43,892 nucleotides of DNA, taken from NCBI GenBank assembly GCA_040902655.1, contig JBBDWV010000008.1:1-43892 (forward strand), written 5' to 3'. This document shows positions 18,480-26,965 of the stretch, one piece after another. The notes under the pieces are model-generated. The model was not told the DNA's origin and did no database searches. It saw only the letters and a list, made by a program, of their open reading frames with translations. The DNA is from Mycobacteriales bacterium (GTDB taxonomy: Bacteria > Actinomycetota > Actinomycetes > Mycobacteriales > SCTD01). Position numbers and translations under genes: made by a program. Positions within the stretch are counted from its first letter, which is position 1. Every line of letters begins with the position of its first letter.

Positions 18480-21400
18480 GTGAGCGTCCTGGAGGAGCGC
18501 GGGAGCGGGGCCGGCCTGCTCGTCCGGCTCGGCTTCTCCGACATCGCCGCGACCGGTCAGGCGCTGGTCGAGCTCGGCCTGTGGCGCGACGAGCGGCCGG
18601 TCGACGACTCCGCCGCGGAGCTGGTCACCGCCGCCGCCGAGGCCGCAGACCCCGACCTGGCGGTGGCCGCGCTGGCCCGGCTGCTGACCACGGTGGACGA
18701 CGCGGACGAGCTGCGCAGCGCCGTCTGCGGGCGGCCGGGACTGCGCAGCCGGCTGCTCGGGGTGCTCGGCACCAGCGTCGCCCTCGGCGAGCATCTTCTC
18801 GCGTATCCGCGCGACTGGCACGCGCTCGCCGACGACGATCTGGTGCAACTGCGGCCCAGCCGGCTCGGTCTGCAGTCCGCACTGCTGGCGGCGGTGGGCG
18901 TGCCGGACGGCGAGGAGCTGCCGTGGGAAACCGCAGGCGCCCGCGCCACCGTCACCGGCAGCGACGCCGTCGAGCGGCTGCGGGCGGCCTACCGCCGCTG
19001 TCTGCTGAGCCTCGCGGCCCGCGACGTCGTGGGCGCGGTGAGCGTCGACGACGTGGGCGGTGAGCTCGCGGACCTGGCGGCGGCGACGTTGTCGGCCGGG
19101 CTCGCCGTCGCGCTGACGACGCTGCCGGCGGACGCGGCGCCGTGCCGGCTCGCCGTCGTCGGCCTCGGGAAGGCCGGCGGGCGGGAGCTCAACTACGTCA
19201 GCGACGTGGACGTGGTGTTCGTGGCCGAGCCGGTCGAGGACGGCGGCGACGACGAGCCGGCCCTGCGTACGGCCACCCGGCTCGCGGCCGAGATGATGCG
19301 CGTCTGCGGCCTGGTCGCCTGGCCGGTCGACGCGGGGCTGCGGCCGGAGGGCGGCGCGGGCCCGTTGGTCCGCACGCTGGCCAGCCACACCGCCTACTAC
19401 CGCCGGTGGGCGCAGACGTGGGAGTTCCAGGCGCTGCTGAAGGCCCGCCCGATGGCAGGGGACCTCGCGCTCGGCGAGTCCTACACCGCGGGAACGGCTC
19501 CGATGGTGTGGAGCGTCGGCGAGCGGCCGGGCTTCGTCGAGGACGTGCAGGCGATGCGACGCAGGGTCGAGTCGTCGGTGAAGGCCGACCGCGCCGAGCG
19601 GGAGGTCAAGCTCGGCCGCGGTGGGCTGCGCGACGTGGAGTTCGCCGTGCAGCTGCTGCAGCTGGTGCACGGGCGCACCGACGAGAGCGTGCGCAGCGGG
19701 ACGACGCTCAGGGCACTGGAGCAGTTGGCCGCCGGTGGGTACGTCGGCCGCGAGGACGCCCGGCACCTGGCCGAGGCCTACCGCTGGCTGCGTACGGTCG
19801 AGCACCGGCTGCAGCTGCACCGGCTGCGCCGTACCCACCTGCTCCCGGCGGCGGACGACGAGGTGGGGCTGCGCCGGGTGGCCCGTGCCGCCGGCTATCG
19901 CAAGGACGCGGTCGCCACCTTCGTCCGCGAGCGCGCCGGCTACGCCCGCGAGGTGCGGCGGCTGCACGAGAAGCTCTTCTACCGGCCGCTGCTGTCGGCC
20001 GTCGCACGGCTGCCGGCGGACCAGGCCGCGCTGACGCCGGCGGCGGCCAAGATCCGGCTCGAGGCGCTGGGTTTCGCCCAGCCCGCGATCGCGCTGAACC
20101 ACCTGTCCGCCCTGACAGAGGGTGTCTCGCGCCGTGCGGCAATCCAGCAGACGCTGCTGCCGGCCATGCTCGGCTGGTTCGCCGACGCGGCCGATCCGGA
20201 CGCCGGGTTGCTGGCCTTCCGGAAGGTGTCCGATGCGCTCGGCTCGACGCCCTGGTACCTGCGGCTGCTGCGCGACGAGGGCAGCGCCGCCGAGCGGCTG
20301 GCGCACCTGCTGGCGTCCTCACGGCTGGTCGCCGACCTGCTCGCCCGGGCCCCGGAGGCGGTCCGGCTGCTCGCCGACGACGCGGAGCTGCAGCCGCGAC
20401 CACGGGCCACGCTGGAGAGCGCCTTCGTGGCTGCCGTGCGCCGGCGGGACGACTGGGAGGGCGCGGTGGCCGCGGCCCGTGGCCTGCGCCGTGAGGAGCT
20501 GCTCCGCGTCGCCTGCGCCGACCTGCTCGGCCTGGTCGACCAGGAGCAGGTCGGGCGGGCGCTGTCCGACGTGGCCGCCGCGGTGCTCGCCGCGGCCCTC
20601 ACCGGTGCCGTCCGCAAGGCCGAGTCCGAGCGCGGCGGGCCGCTGCCGCTGCGTTTCGCGGTGCTGGCCATGGGTCGCCTCGGCGGGGGTGAGCAGGGCT
20701 ACGGTAGCGACGCGGACGTGCTGTTCGTGCACGACCCGCACCCCGGTACGCCGGACGGGGAGGCGGCGGCGCTGGCACACGACCTCGCGCACGAGATGCG
20801 CCGACTGCTCGCGCTACCCGCTCCGGACCCGCCGCTGACGATCGACGCGGACCTGCGGCCGGAGGGCCGGCAGGGGCCGCTCAGCCGCAGCCTGGCGTCG
20901 TACGCCGCCTATTACGCGCGCTGGGCGGATGTCTGGGAGAGCCAGGCGCTGCTCCGGGCGGCTCCCGTCGCCGGCGACGCGGACCTGGCCGGGCAGTTCC
21001 TCGCGTCGGTCGCTCCGCTGCGCTGGCCGCAGGGCGGCCTCAGTCCCGAGCAGGTGCGCGAGATCCGGCGCCTCAAGGCGCGGATGGAGTCCGAGCGGCT
21101 GCCCCGTGGCGTCGACCCCAAGCTGGCGCTGAAGATGGGGCCCGGCGGGCTGGCCGATGTCGAGTGGGTGGTGCAGCTGCTGCAGCTGCAGCACGCCTTC
21201 GAGGTCCCGGAGCTGCGCACCGGCTCCACCCTGCCGGCGCTGCGGGCGGCCGTGGCCGCGGGCCTGCTGGACGACGCCGACGGTGCGGTCCTGGAGGCCT
21301 CCTGGTCGCTGGTCAGCCACGTCCGCAACGCCCTCGTGCTGGTCCGCGGCCGCGGGGCCGAGGGTCTGCCCTCCAGCGGCCGGGACCTGGCGGGCGTCGC

Positions 21401-21506
21401 CCGGGTGCTCGGTTATCCTGCGGGCACGCAGGGGGACTTCCTGGACGACTACCGGCGAGCCACCCGCCGTGCCAGAGCCGTCGTCGAGAGGGTGTTCTAC
21501 GCGTGA
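18480..21506 (+). CDS. glnE: Glutamine synthetase adenylyltransferase GlnE
   Basis: GlnE adds AMP to, and removes it from, a tyrosine of GlnA1 in response to nitrogen state. The 1008-residue protein has the two nucleotidyltransferase halves: [19 protein letters not shown] at 228-246 and [20 protein letters not shown] near 730, each with the Asp-X-Asp metal site. The linker and both helical bundle regions ([38 protein letters not shown]) are also present. The GTG start follows the amidotransferase by 37 bp. Its known substrate, GlnA1, is encoded about 5.5 kb away on the opposite strand with the target tyrosine intact. Confidence 0.96.
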   Translation: MSVLEERGSGAGLLVRLGFSDIAATGQALVELGLWRDERPVDDSAAELVTAAAEAADPDLAVAALARLLTTVDDADELRSAVCGRPGLRSRLLGVLGTSVALGEHLLAYPRDWHALADDDLVQLRPSRLGLQSALLAAVGVPDGEELPWETAGARATVTGSDAVERLRAAYRRCLLSLAARDVVGAVSVDDVGGELADLAAATLSAGLAVALTTLPADAAPCRLAVVGLGKAGGRELNYVSDVDVVFVAEPVEDGGDDEPALRTATRLAAEMMRVCGLVAWPVDAGLRPEGGAGPLVRTLASHTAYYRRWAQTWEFQALLKARPMAGDLALGESYTAGTAPMVWSVGERPGFVEDVQAMRRRVESSVKADRAEREVKLGRGGLRDVEFAVQLLQLVHGRTDESVRSGTTLRALEQLAAGGYVGREDARHLAEAYRWLRTVEHRLQLHRLRRTHLLPAADDEVGLRRVARAAGYRKDAVATFVRERAGYAREVRRLHEKLFYRPLLSAVARLPADQAALTPAAAKIRLEALGFAQPAIALNHLSALTEGVSRRAAIQQTLLPAMLGWFADAADPDAGLLAFRKVSDALGSTPWYLRLLRDEGSAAERLAHLLASSRLVADLLARAPEAVRLLADDAELQPRPRATLESAFVAAVRRRDDWEGAVAAARGLRREELLRVACADLLGLVDQEQVGRALSDVAAAVLAAALTGAVRKAESERGGPLPLRFAVLAMGRLGGGEQGYGSDADVLFVHDPHPGTPDGEAAALAHDLAHEMRRLLALPAPDPPLTIDADLRPEGRQGPLSRSLASYAAYYARWADVWESQALLRAAPVAGDADLAGQFLASVAPLRWPQGGLSPEQVREIRRLKARMESERLPRGVDPKLALKMGPGGLADVEWVVQLLQLQHAFEVPELRTGSTLPALRAAVAAGLLDDADGAVLEASWSLVSHVRNALVLVRGRGAEGLPSSGRDLAGVARVLGYPAGTQGDFLDDYRRATRRARAVVERVFYA

Positions 21507-22618
21507 AGCCGCAGGTCCGCACCGTTTCGGCCGGCAGGACGAGCTTCCTGCTGCGTGAGCAGGTCTCCGACGGGGCCGGCACGCCCGTGCTGCTGCTGCA
21601 CGGCGTGCCCGAGACTGCCAGCTGCTGGGGGGACCTCGCGCCACGGCTGGCCACCGGCCGCCGCGTCCTGGCCCCTGATCTGCCCGGCCTCGGCGGGTCC
21701 ACCTATTCCGGGCCGTACGACGTCGCGTCGCTGGTGGCCCAGCTCGCCGGGCTGATCGAGACCGAGGTGCCGGGCGGGCGGGTGGACGTCGTCGGCCACG
21801 ACTGGGGGGGCGTGCTGGCCCTCGGCCTGGTGGGAGCACGGCCCGACCTGGTGCGCCGCCTGGTGGTCGCGAACGCGCCGTACCGCGAGCTGCCGCTCCG
21901 GGCGCTGCACATCCCGTTCCTCGCGCTGCCCGTCGTGCCCGAGCTGCTGTTCCGCTTCGGGGGCCGACAGGTCGTCGACGCCGTGTTCTCGCTCGCCTGG
22001 CGCGCCGCGACGCCGCCCGACCCGGACCGCCTCGCGGAGTACCGCGCCGCGTACACCAGGCCGTCGGTGGTCGAGGCGATGCTCGGCTACTACCGCGCCG
22101 TGGCGCGGCCGCGGCTTGCCGCGCTGGTGCGGCCCGGCGCAGCGCCGGTGCCGGTCCCGCGGGTCCGGGTCGAGAAGGCGCTGGTCCTGTGGGGCGCGCT
22201 CGATCCCGTCATGCCGGTCTCGAGCGGTGAGTCCGTCGTCCGCGACCTCGGTGCCGACTGCGTGATGGTGACCGTGCCCGGCGCCGGCCACTTCGTCGTC
22301 GAGGAGGCGCCCGACGTCGTCGCCCAGGTGCTGCTGGACTTCCTGGCCGACGAGCAGACGCCGCCGCCGCCGGTTCCCGCTGCGCCGCCGGAGAAGGAGC
22401 ACGGACCGGTCGAGCCACCACCGGGTGTGCTGACCGACCCCGCCCCGGACGTGCCGGTCAAGAAGGCACCGGCCAAGAAGACGCCGGCCAAGAAGACGCC
22501 GGCCAAGAAGACGCCGGCCAAGCCGGCGCCGGCCAAGAAGACGCCGGCCAAGCCGGTGCCGGCCGACGTCGTCCCGGCTCCGGACGACGAGCGCCCGCCG
22601 CCTACTGGAGCGGGCTGA
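21503..22618 (+). CDS. Epoxide-hydrolase-like protein with H1-like tail
   Basis: A 371-residue alpha/beta hydrolase. [12 protein letters not shown] (oxyanion region), GHDWGG with nucleophile Asp100, acid Asp234 (WGALDPVMP) and His263 ([11 protein letters not shown]) form the Asp-type triad of the epoxide hydrolase/haloalkane dehalogenase group. After residue 285 comes a Pro-rich linker and a run of seven five-residue units of the form PAKKT (residues 319-353), like histone H1 or Hup/H1-like tails. DNA for this tail is seven 15-bp units at 22457-22561. The GTG start overlaps the glnE stop. The tail may bind nucleic acid or anionic surfaces; this is not shown. Confidence 0.87.
   Translation: MKPQVRTVSAGRTSFLLREQVSDGAGTPVLLLHGVPETASCWGDLAPRLATGRRVLAPDLPGLGGSTYSGPYDVASLVAQLAGLIETEVPGGRVDVVGHDWGGVLALGLVGARPDLVRRLVVANAPYRELPLRALHIPFLALPVVPELLFRFGGRQVVDAVFSLAWRAATPPDPDRLAEYRAAYTRPSVVEAMLGYYRAVARPRLAALVRPGAAPVPVPRVRVEKALVLWGALDPVMPVSSGESVVRDLGADCVMVTVPGAGHFVVEEAPDVVAQVLLDFLADEQTPPPPVPAAPPEKEHGPVEPPPGVLTDPAPDVPVKKAPAKKTPAKKTPAKKTPAKPAPAKKTPAKPVPADVVPAPDDERPPPTGAG
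22457..22561 (+). repeat. Seven 15-bp tandem units, Lys-rich tail
   Basis: Seven in-frame 15-bp units with the form GCCAAGAAGACGCCG, some reading GCCAAGCCGGCGCCG. They encode the Ala-Lys-Lys-Thr-Pro tail of the upstream hydrolase and may vary in number between strains. Confidence 0.85.
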
Positions 22619-22850
22619 CTGCGGGCTGCAGGTGCTCGTGCGGCTGCTTGACGATCCCGCCGGCGTGCAGTCGTGCGTGCCGCGCGTGCGCGCTGTCGCC
22701 GACGGTGCCGAAGGCCGGAACCCCGTGCAAGCGGCGCAGGTGGGCGCGGTACGCCGCGTCGGAACAGTCGCGCAGATCGGGTTGGACGGGCACACGTGCG
22801 GGGACAGCAGCACGGCTTTCATCCGGGCGACGCTGCGGCGGGATGGTCAC
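22602..22850 (-). CDS. Hypothetical 82-residue protein
   Basis: A small frame on the minus strand with a GTG start and GGAG six bases upstream. The central region [20 protein letters not shown] shows a codon bias like the genes around it, but the first 25 codons do not. His and Arg are frequent ([24 protein letters not shown]), no motif is known and no membrane segment is present. It overlaps the end of the hydrolase gene by 17 bp and is divergent from the metal-sensor gene. It could be a real but quickly evolving protein, or spurious. Confidence 0.4.
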   Translation of the reverse strand: MTIPPQRRPDESRAAVPARVPVQPDLRDCSDAAYRAHLRRLHGVPAFGTVGDSAHARHARLHAGGIVKQPHEHLQPAVSPLQ

Positions 22851-23024
22851 AGGTACTCCAGGTCAGGGTGTCCCGCTGCGGCGACGCGAGGCATGAGCAG
22901 AGCTGGGGCCGCGATGATCGTCAGCACCCTCTCATGATCTTCAGGAGGGTCGTCGAGCGGCCGGCCGAACAGGTGCAGGCATGTCGCGGCGGGGCAGACC
23001 TGCGGCGTGTTCGACGACGACCGC

Positions 23025-23060
23025 TTGCTGCCGGAGCCGCCCGGTGGTTAGCATCGTCCT
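23025..23060 (+). promoter_or_regulatory. Probable leaderless promoter of metal sensor
   Basis: TTGCTG at 23025-23030 and TAGCAT at 23049-23054, separated by 18 bp, form a plausible sigma-A-type promoter. The TAGCAT box ends six bases before the ATG at 23061, so the transcript probably starts at the first base of the start codon (leaderless), as is common in actinobacteria. There is no ribosome site before this ATG. Confidence 0.55.
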
Positions 23061-23402
23061 ATGACGATGACAGCGGCGAAGGCAGATCTTGATGTGGCAG
23101 CCTGCCTGTTCCGCGGCCTGGCCGACCCGGCCCGGCTGTCGATCGTGCGCCATCTGGCTCTGGGCGAGCACCGCGTGGTCGACCTGACCGCCCACCTGGG
23201 CCTGGCCCAGTCGACCGTGTCGGGGCACCTGTCCTGCCTGCGGGACTGCGGTCTGGTGACCGCTCGCGCCGAGGGCCGGGCGTCCCTCTACAGCTTGGCG
23301 CATCCCGAGCTGCTGGATCTGCTGGCGGCCGCGGAGCGGCTGCTCGACCGCACCGGCGAGGGAGTCGCGCTGTGCCCGACGTACGGCCAGGCGGCGTCAT
23401 GA
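23061..23402 (+). CDS. CmtR-like ArsR/SmtB metal sensor
   Basis: A 113-residue winged-helix repressor. The recognition region is AHLGLAQSTVSGHLSCLRDCGLV. Cys59 and Cys63 lie in LSCLRDCGLV, the same spacing as the Cys57 and Cys61 metal ligands of mycobacterial CmtR, a Cd/Pb sensor, and Cys105 in ALCPTYG may be the third ligand from the C-terminal tail. Repression is relieved by metal binding in known CmtR proteins. The gene probably begins at the ATG with a leaderless promoter and overlaps the following transporter by four bases (ATGA), so it likely controls that transporter. Confidence 0.88.
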   Translation: MTMTAAKADLDVAACLFRGLADPARLSIVRHLALGEHRVVDLTAHLGLAQSTVSGHLSCLRDCGLVTARAEGRASLYSLAHPELLDLLAAAERLLDRTGEGVALCPTYGQAAS

Positions 23403-24094
23403 CCACCGTGCACGGTCACGCGGCCGCAGGCGCGGCGCTCAGTGCCGCCGAGCGGGACCGGCTCGGGCGTCGGGCGCGGCTGCTGGCCCGCCTGAGCGTC
23501 GCCTACAACAGCGTGGAGGCCGGCGTCGCCCTCACCGCCGGCACGATCGCCGGCTCCGCGGCCCTCGTCGGGTTCGGGCTCGACTCGATCATCGAGGTGT
23601 CCTCCGGGCTGGTCATCCTGTGGCAGTTCCGGCACCGGCTGCCGCAGAGCCGCGAACAGCAGGCGCTGCGGCTGATCGCGCTGTCCTTCCTGGCCCTCGC
23701 CGCGTACGTCGCGCAGGACTCCGTGCGCGCCCTGCTGTCCGGCGCGGACCCCGACCCGTCGCCGGTGGGCATCGCGCTCGCCTGCGTGAGCCTGGTGCTG
23801 ATGCCGTTCCTGTCGTGGGCGCAGCGGCGTACCGGTCGGGCCCTGCACTCCAGCGCCGTCGTCGCCGACGGCACCCAGACGCTGCTGTGCACCTACCTGT
23901 CCGCGGTCCTGCTCGGCGGGCTCGTCCTCAACGCCACGCTCGGCTGGGGCTGGGCGGATCCGGTGGCCGGGCTCGTCATCGCTGCCATCGCCTTCAAGGA
24001 AGGGCGGGACGCCTGGCGGGGTAAGGGTTGCTGCGGCCCGGCCGTGGCGATCGCCGGGGCGGACGACTGCGGTGACGCGGACGGCTGCTGCTGA
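23399..24094 (+). CDS. CDF-type cation efflux protein, Cys-rich tail
   Basis: A 231-residue cation diffusion facilitator with about six membrane segments. The metal-site motif GFGLDSIIEVSS in helix 2 and SSAVVADGTQT in helix 5 are typical, with exchange of zinc, cadmium or similar ions for protons. It ends soon after the membrane part: the usual cytoplasmic metal-binding domain is replaced by a short tail with five Cys (KGCCGPAV, DDCGDADGCC). That tail could bind the same metal sensed by the preceding CmtR-like protein. Metal specificity is an inference from the sensor, probably cadmium, lead or zinc. Confidence 0.87.
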   Translation: MTTVHGHAAAGAALSAAERDRLGRRARLLARLSVAYNSVEAGVALTAGTIAGSAALVGFGLDSIIEVSSGLVILWQFRHRLPQSREQQALRLIALSFLALAAYVAQDSVRALLSGADPDPSPVGIALACVSLVLMPFLSWAQRRTGRALHSSAVVADGTQTLLCTYLSAVLLGGLVLNATLGWGWADPVAGLVIAAIAFKEGRDAWRGKGCCGPAVAIAGADDCGDADGCC

Positions 24095-24154
24095 GCGCCG
24101 ACAGCTCGCGCGCGCGAGGGCCGACCGTCGTACGGTGCAGTCCGGGGGTGCCGC

Positions 24155-25270
24155 ATGGCGGGTGTACGCGTGCTGGTCGGAACGCGCAAGGGGGCCTTCG
24201 TGCTCATGAGCGACGAGGGCAGACGCGACTGGACGGTGGAGGGGCCGCACTTCGGCGGCTGGGAGGTCTACCACCTGAAGGGGTCGCCGCTGGATCCCGA
24301 CCGCCTCTGGGCAGCGCCCTCCGGGGGCTGGTTCGGGCAGCTGATCCAGCGCTCGCAGGACGGTGGCCGCACCTGGGACACCGTCGGGAACGAGTTCGCC
24401 TACGACGGCGTGCCGGGGACACACCAGTGGTACGACGGGACGCCCCACCCGTGGGAGTTCGCGCGGGTCTGGCACCTCGAGCCATCGCTGTTCGACGGTG
24501 ACACCGTCTACGCGGGAGTCGAGGACGCGGCACTGTTCAGGACCACCGACGGCGGCGCGACCTGGTCCGAGCTGAGCGGGCTCCGCGGGCACGGCACCGG
24601 GTCGTCCTGGCAGCCGGGCGCAGGCGGGCTCTGCCTGCACACGATCCTGCAGCACCCCACCGATCCGCGACGACTGTTCACGGCCATCAGCGCGGCCGGA
24701 GCCTTCCGCACCGACGACGGCGGCGTGTCCTGGCTGCCGATCAACAAGGGGCTGCGCTCCGGGGAGATCGCGGAGCAGGACGCCGAGGTCGGGCACTGCG
24801 TGCACCGGATGGCCATGCACCCGTCGCGGCCGGACACGCTGTTCATGCAGAAGCACTGGGACGTGCTGCGCAGCGACGACGCCGGGGACTCCTGGCACGA
24901 GGTGAGCGGCGACCTGCCCAGCGACTTCGGCTTCCCGATCGAGGTGCACGCGCACGAGCCGGAGACCGTCTATGTCGTGCCGATCCTGAGCGACAGCGAG
25001 CACTATCCGCCCGACGGCCGGCTACGGGTCTACCGCAGTCGTACCGGCGGCGGCGAGTGGGAGCCGCTGACGACGGGGCTGCCGCAGGAGAACTGCTACG
25101 TCAACGTGCTGCGTGACGCGATGGCGGTCGACCGGCTCGACCTGTGCGGCGTGTACGTCGGGACCACCGGCGGTCAGGTCTACTGCTCGCCCGACAGCGG
25201 CGACACCTGGACGGCGATCGTCCACGACCTGCCTGCCGTGCTCTCCGTCGAGGTCCAGACGCTGCCGTGA
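24155..25270 (+). CDS. BNR/Asp-box repeat protein, sialidase-like
   Basis: A 371-residue soluble beta-propeller protein with five Asp-box repeats of form S/T-x-D-G-G-x-T/S-W ([40 protein letters not shown]). It has no signal peptide and no sialidase catalytic Arg triad that I can point to, so enzymatic sialidase activity is unlikely. This is the group annotated as exo-alpha-sialidase or WD40/YVTN/BNR-like in actinobacteria. The start ATG at 24155 has GGGGGTG in front. Its TGA overlaps the GTG of a MoaD-like gene, so the two form a coupled pair. Confidence 0.85.
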   Translation: MAGVRVLVGTRKGAFVLMSDEGRRDWTVEGPHFGGWEVYHLKGSPLDPDRLWAAPSGGWFGQLIQRSQDGGRTWDTVGNEFAYDGVPGTHQWYDGTPHPWEFARVWHLEPSLFDGDTVYAGVEDAALFRTTDGGATWSELSGLRGHGTGSSWQPGAGGLCLHTILQHPTDPRRLFTAISAAGAFRTDDGGVSWLPINKGLRSGEIAEQDAEVGHCVHRMAMHPSRPDTLFMQKHWDVLRSDDAGDSWHEVSGDLPSDFGFPIEVHAHEPETVYVVPILSDSEHYPPDGRLRVYRSRTGGGEWEPLTTGLPQENCYVNVLRDAMAVDRLDLCGVYVGTTGGQVYCSPDSGDTWTAIVHDLPAVLSVEVQTLP

Positions 25271-25554
25271 CACGCGTCGTGCTGCCCTACCACCTGCGCA
25301 ACCTGGCAAAGGTCGAGGGCGAGCTGACGGTCGAGGCGTCGACCACGCGTGAGCTGCTCGATGCGCTGGAGGCCGCGCACCCAGCGCTGCGCGGCACCCT
25401 GCGCGACGCCACCTCGGGGCGGCGCCGGCCGTTCGTGCGCTTCTTCGCCTGCCAGCAGGACCTGTCCCACCAGCACGAGGACGAGCCGCTGCCGGAGGCG
25501 GTCCTGCGGGGCGACGAGCCGTTTCTGGTGGTCGGCGCGATGGCCGGCGGATGA
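25267..25554 (+). CDS. MoaD/ThiS-like sulfur-carrier-type protein
   Basis: A 95-residue ubiquitin-fold protein like MoaD/Thi[20 protein letters not shown] and a region around [16 protein letters not shown] fit the family, and the chain ends ...VVGAMAGG, keeping the terminal Gly-Gly that is adenylated and thiocarboxylated by E1-like partners. Whether this one receives sulfur is unknown, since no MoeB/ThiF-type gene is nearby. It is translationally coupled to the BNR protein, a pairing recalled from other actinobacterial genomes. The GTG start lies in the upstream stop codon. Confidence 0.82.
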   Translation: MTRVVLPYHLRNLAKVEGELTVEASTTRELLDALEAAHPALRGTLRDATSGRRRPFVRFFACQQDLSHQHEDEPLPEAVLRGDEPFLVVGAMAGG

Positions 25555-25733
25555 GCCTCCCGGGTGTGCAGACGAGAACTGCAGGTGCCGGGCGCCTCGA
25601 TGCCGTGGTGGAGCTGCCACACTCCGCTGACCTGCGGTTCTACCGCTGATTGCGGGACCAACGCCATGTCCGTCTTGCGGCGCACGCCGGTGCCGGCCGA
25701 AGGTCGGGGACAGAGCAGCGCCTACGCTCCGTC

Positions 25734-25924
25734 ATGAGCAAGGAACACGGTCTCGCCGTTGCTGTCGGTGGACCACTCGACGGTCACGTGCTCGTCCTGC
25801 AGGGGTCGACCACTTCGACGTCACGATGACGGACGGCACGCGGCACCGCTATCAACAGACGGACAAGGCAGATGCGCACGCCTCACGGGTCGACTACGAC
25901 TACTGCGGCCGGTCTCGCGCGTAA
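25734..25924 (+). pseudogene. Frameshifted small phage-type gene
   Basis: The ATG at 25734 opens MSKEHGLAVAVGGPLDGHVLVLQG and then stops out of frame (TGA after CGTCACGA). A second frame continues DHFDVTMTDGTRHRYQQTDK to DYDYCGRSRA and a TAA at 25922. Together they match the layout of short phage-tail or head-associated proteins, as far as I recall (GGPLDG near the start, then a TRHRYxRTD motif). The span is 191 bp, not a multiple of three. A one-base sequencing error cannot be excluded. Confidence 0.5.
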
Positions 25925-25973
25925 CGGCTGTTGCTCGGTCCCTCTTGGCACTCCTGCGTTCCGGCCACGCCGG

Positions 25974-26021
25974 TTCTCGGTGCCGGCACCGCCCGCCTGC
26001 GCGGGCCACTGGCACCGAGAT
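25974..26021. repeat. Hairpin element, copy A
   Basis: TTCTCGGTGCC at 25974-25984 pairs with GGCACCGAGA at 26011-26020, and GCCCGC (25991-25996) with GCGGGC (26001-26006) forms a nested inner hairpin. Copy B lies at 26096-26143 with the same outer arms. Confidence 0.65.
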
Positions 26022-26027
26022 CAGCTC

Positions 26028-26087
26028 GCCCCGGCCCCGGCCCCGGCCCCGGCCCCCGGCCCCCGGCCCCGGCCCCCGGCCCCCGGC
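26028..26087. repeat. CCCCGG low-complexity tract
   Basis: About 60 bp of nearly pure CCCCGG and CCCCCGG units. It lies between two copies of the TTCTCGGTGCC hairpin element. It is likely prone to slippage and is no coding sequence. Confidence 0.8.
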
Positions 26088-26095
26088 GCTCGGTG

Positions 26096-26143
26096 TTCTC
26101 GGTGCCGGCCGCGACTGCTCAGCGCACAGGCGCGGCACCGAGA
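26096..26143. repeat. Hairpin element, copy B
   Basis: TTCTCGGTGCC at 26096-26106 pairs with GGCACCGAGA at 26134-26143, and inner arms GCCGCG and CGCGGC extend it. Outer arms are the same as those of copy A, but the interior differs. Confidence 0.65.
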
Positions 26144-26339
26144 TGGTTCGAGCAGCCCGTCGGCAGCCCGTCGACCAGACGTCGAGCAGCCCCGCGACTG
26201 GGCCGGAACGGCCGCACCGAACGGCCGCACCGAACGGCCGCTGATGCCGGCTCTCGGACATGGCAGCACGTCGGGCGACCGGGCAGCCGCTACCGGCGCG
26301 CGTTTGCACAGGGTGCCGCGCCACAGACAGACACGAGAC

Positions 26340-26395
26340 CAAGATCTTCGGAATATCCACAGGACCGGGGTCCTGTGGATGTTCCGAAGATCTTG
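26340..26395. repeat. 27-bp-arm inverted repeat, possible cruciform
   Basis: The arm at 26340-26366 (CAAGATCTTCGG..., ending ACAGGACC) is complementary to 26369-26395 at 26 of 27 positions, separated by only two bases. It is a nearly perfect hairpin without a T tract, so a Rho-independent terminator is unlikely. It could be an insertion-derived or REP-type element. Confidence 0.75.
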
Positions 26396-26626
26396 ATACA
26401 GGGACGCGACCCGGCACCCAGCTTCCGGCGAGAGGGACGGCCGCCTGTTGACGGCCGCAGAACGGCGCCTAGTCGAGTTGCAGAGTCCCGTACGGTTCGG
26501 CCAAGCTCGCGATCTGCCCGGCTGCGCGCCTGTCCGCGTAAAGCTGAGGCTGTAGCCCTTCGCCAGCACCGTTCTGGTCTGTCTGCTGATGCGGAACCGC
26601 AGGCCCCGGCACCGCGTCCCACAACC

Positions 26627-26923
26627 GTGCGCCGAGGGACGTGGTTGATCATCGCCGTCTTCTGCGGGGCGCTGCTGGGGCTCGGGCTCGTCCTGCTCCC
26701 GGGGGGCGCGGGACAGGGGGTGTCGCAGTGCGTCGACGGCACCGACGGCGGCTACTGCCGCGACTACCTCGACAGGTCGTGGCCGGACCCTGCCTCACTG
26801 ACGATCGCAGCCGTGGTGGGCGCCGGCGCGGGGGCGGCACTCGCGTGGCCCCTCCTGTCCAAGCGCCGCGAAGACGAGGCGAGCGGCCGTGAGCCGTTCC
26901 GGACGGGCGGCAACCACCGGTAG
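26627..26923 (+). CDS. Small membrane protein, two helices
   Basis: A 98-residue protein with a hydrophobic N-terminal helix (LIIAVFCGALLGLGLVLLPG), a short loop with two Cys (SQCVDGTDGGYCRDYLDRSW) and a second helix (IAAVVGAGAGAALAWPLL), ending in a charged tail. Codons have strong G/C third-base bias from the first helix on. The start is uncertain: GTG at 26627, or TTG at 26645 behind GAGGGAC. The two Cys could form a disulfide outside the cell. It converges on glnA1 with a 42-bp gap. No family is recognised. Confidence 0.6.
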   Translation: MRRGTWLIIAVFCGALLGLGLVLLPGGAGQGVSQCVDGTDGGYCRDYLDRSWPDPASLTIAAVVGAGAGAALAWPLLSKRREDEASGREPFRTGGNHR

Positions 26924-26965
26924 TGCCGGCCTACCTGCGGATGCTCTCGTCGAGCGGCGCCCCGA

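Larger units (their letters stand above)
25555..26626. other. Palindrome-rich intergenic region
   Basis: About 1.1 kb with no intact gene. It holds a frameshifted small gene (25734-25924), two copies of a hairpin element (25974-26021 and 26096-26143) around a pure CCCCGG tract (26028-26087), three units of GAACGGCCGCACC near 26208-26241, and a 27-bp-arm inverted repeat at 26340-26395. Codon bias in the long frames here is poor, and composition is dominated by repeats. Confidence 0.75.

Noticed and set aside
22851-23060. Operator search upstream of the metal sensor
   Set aside because: No clean palindrome was found apart from the promoter boxes, so no operator is claimed.
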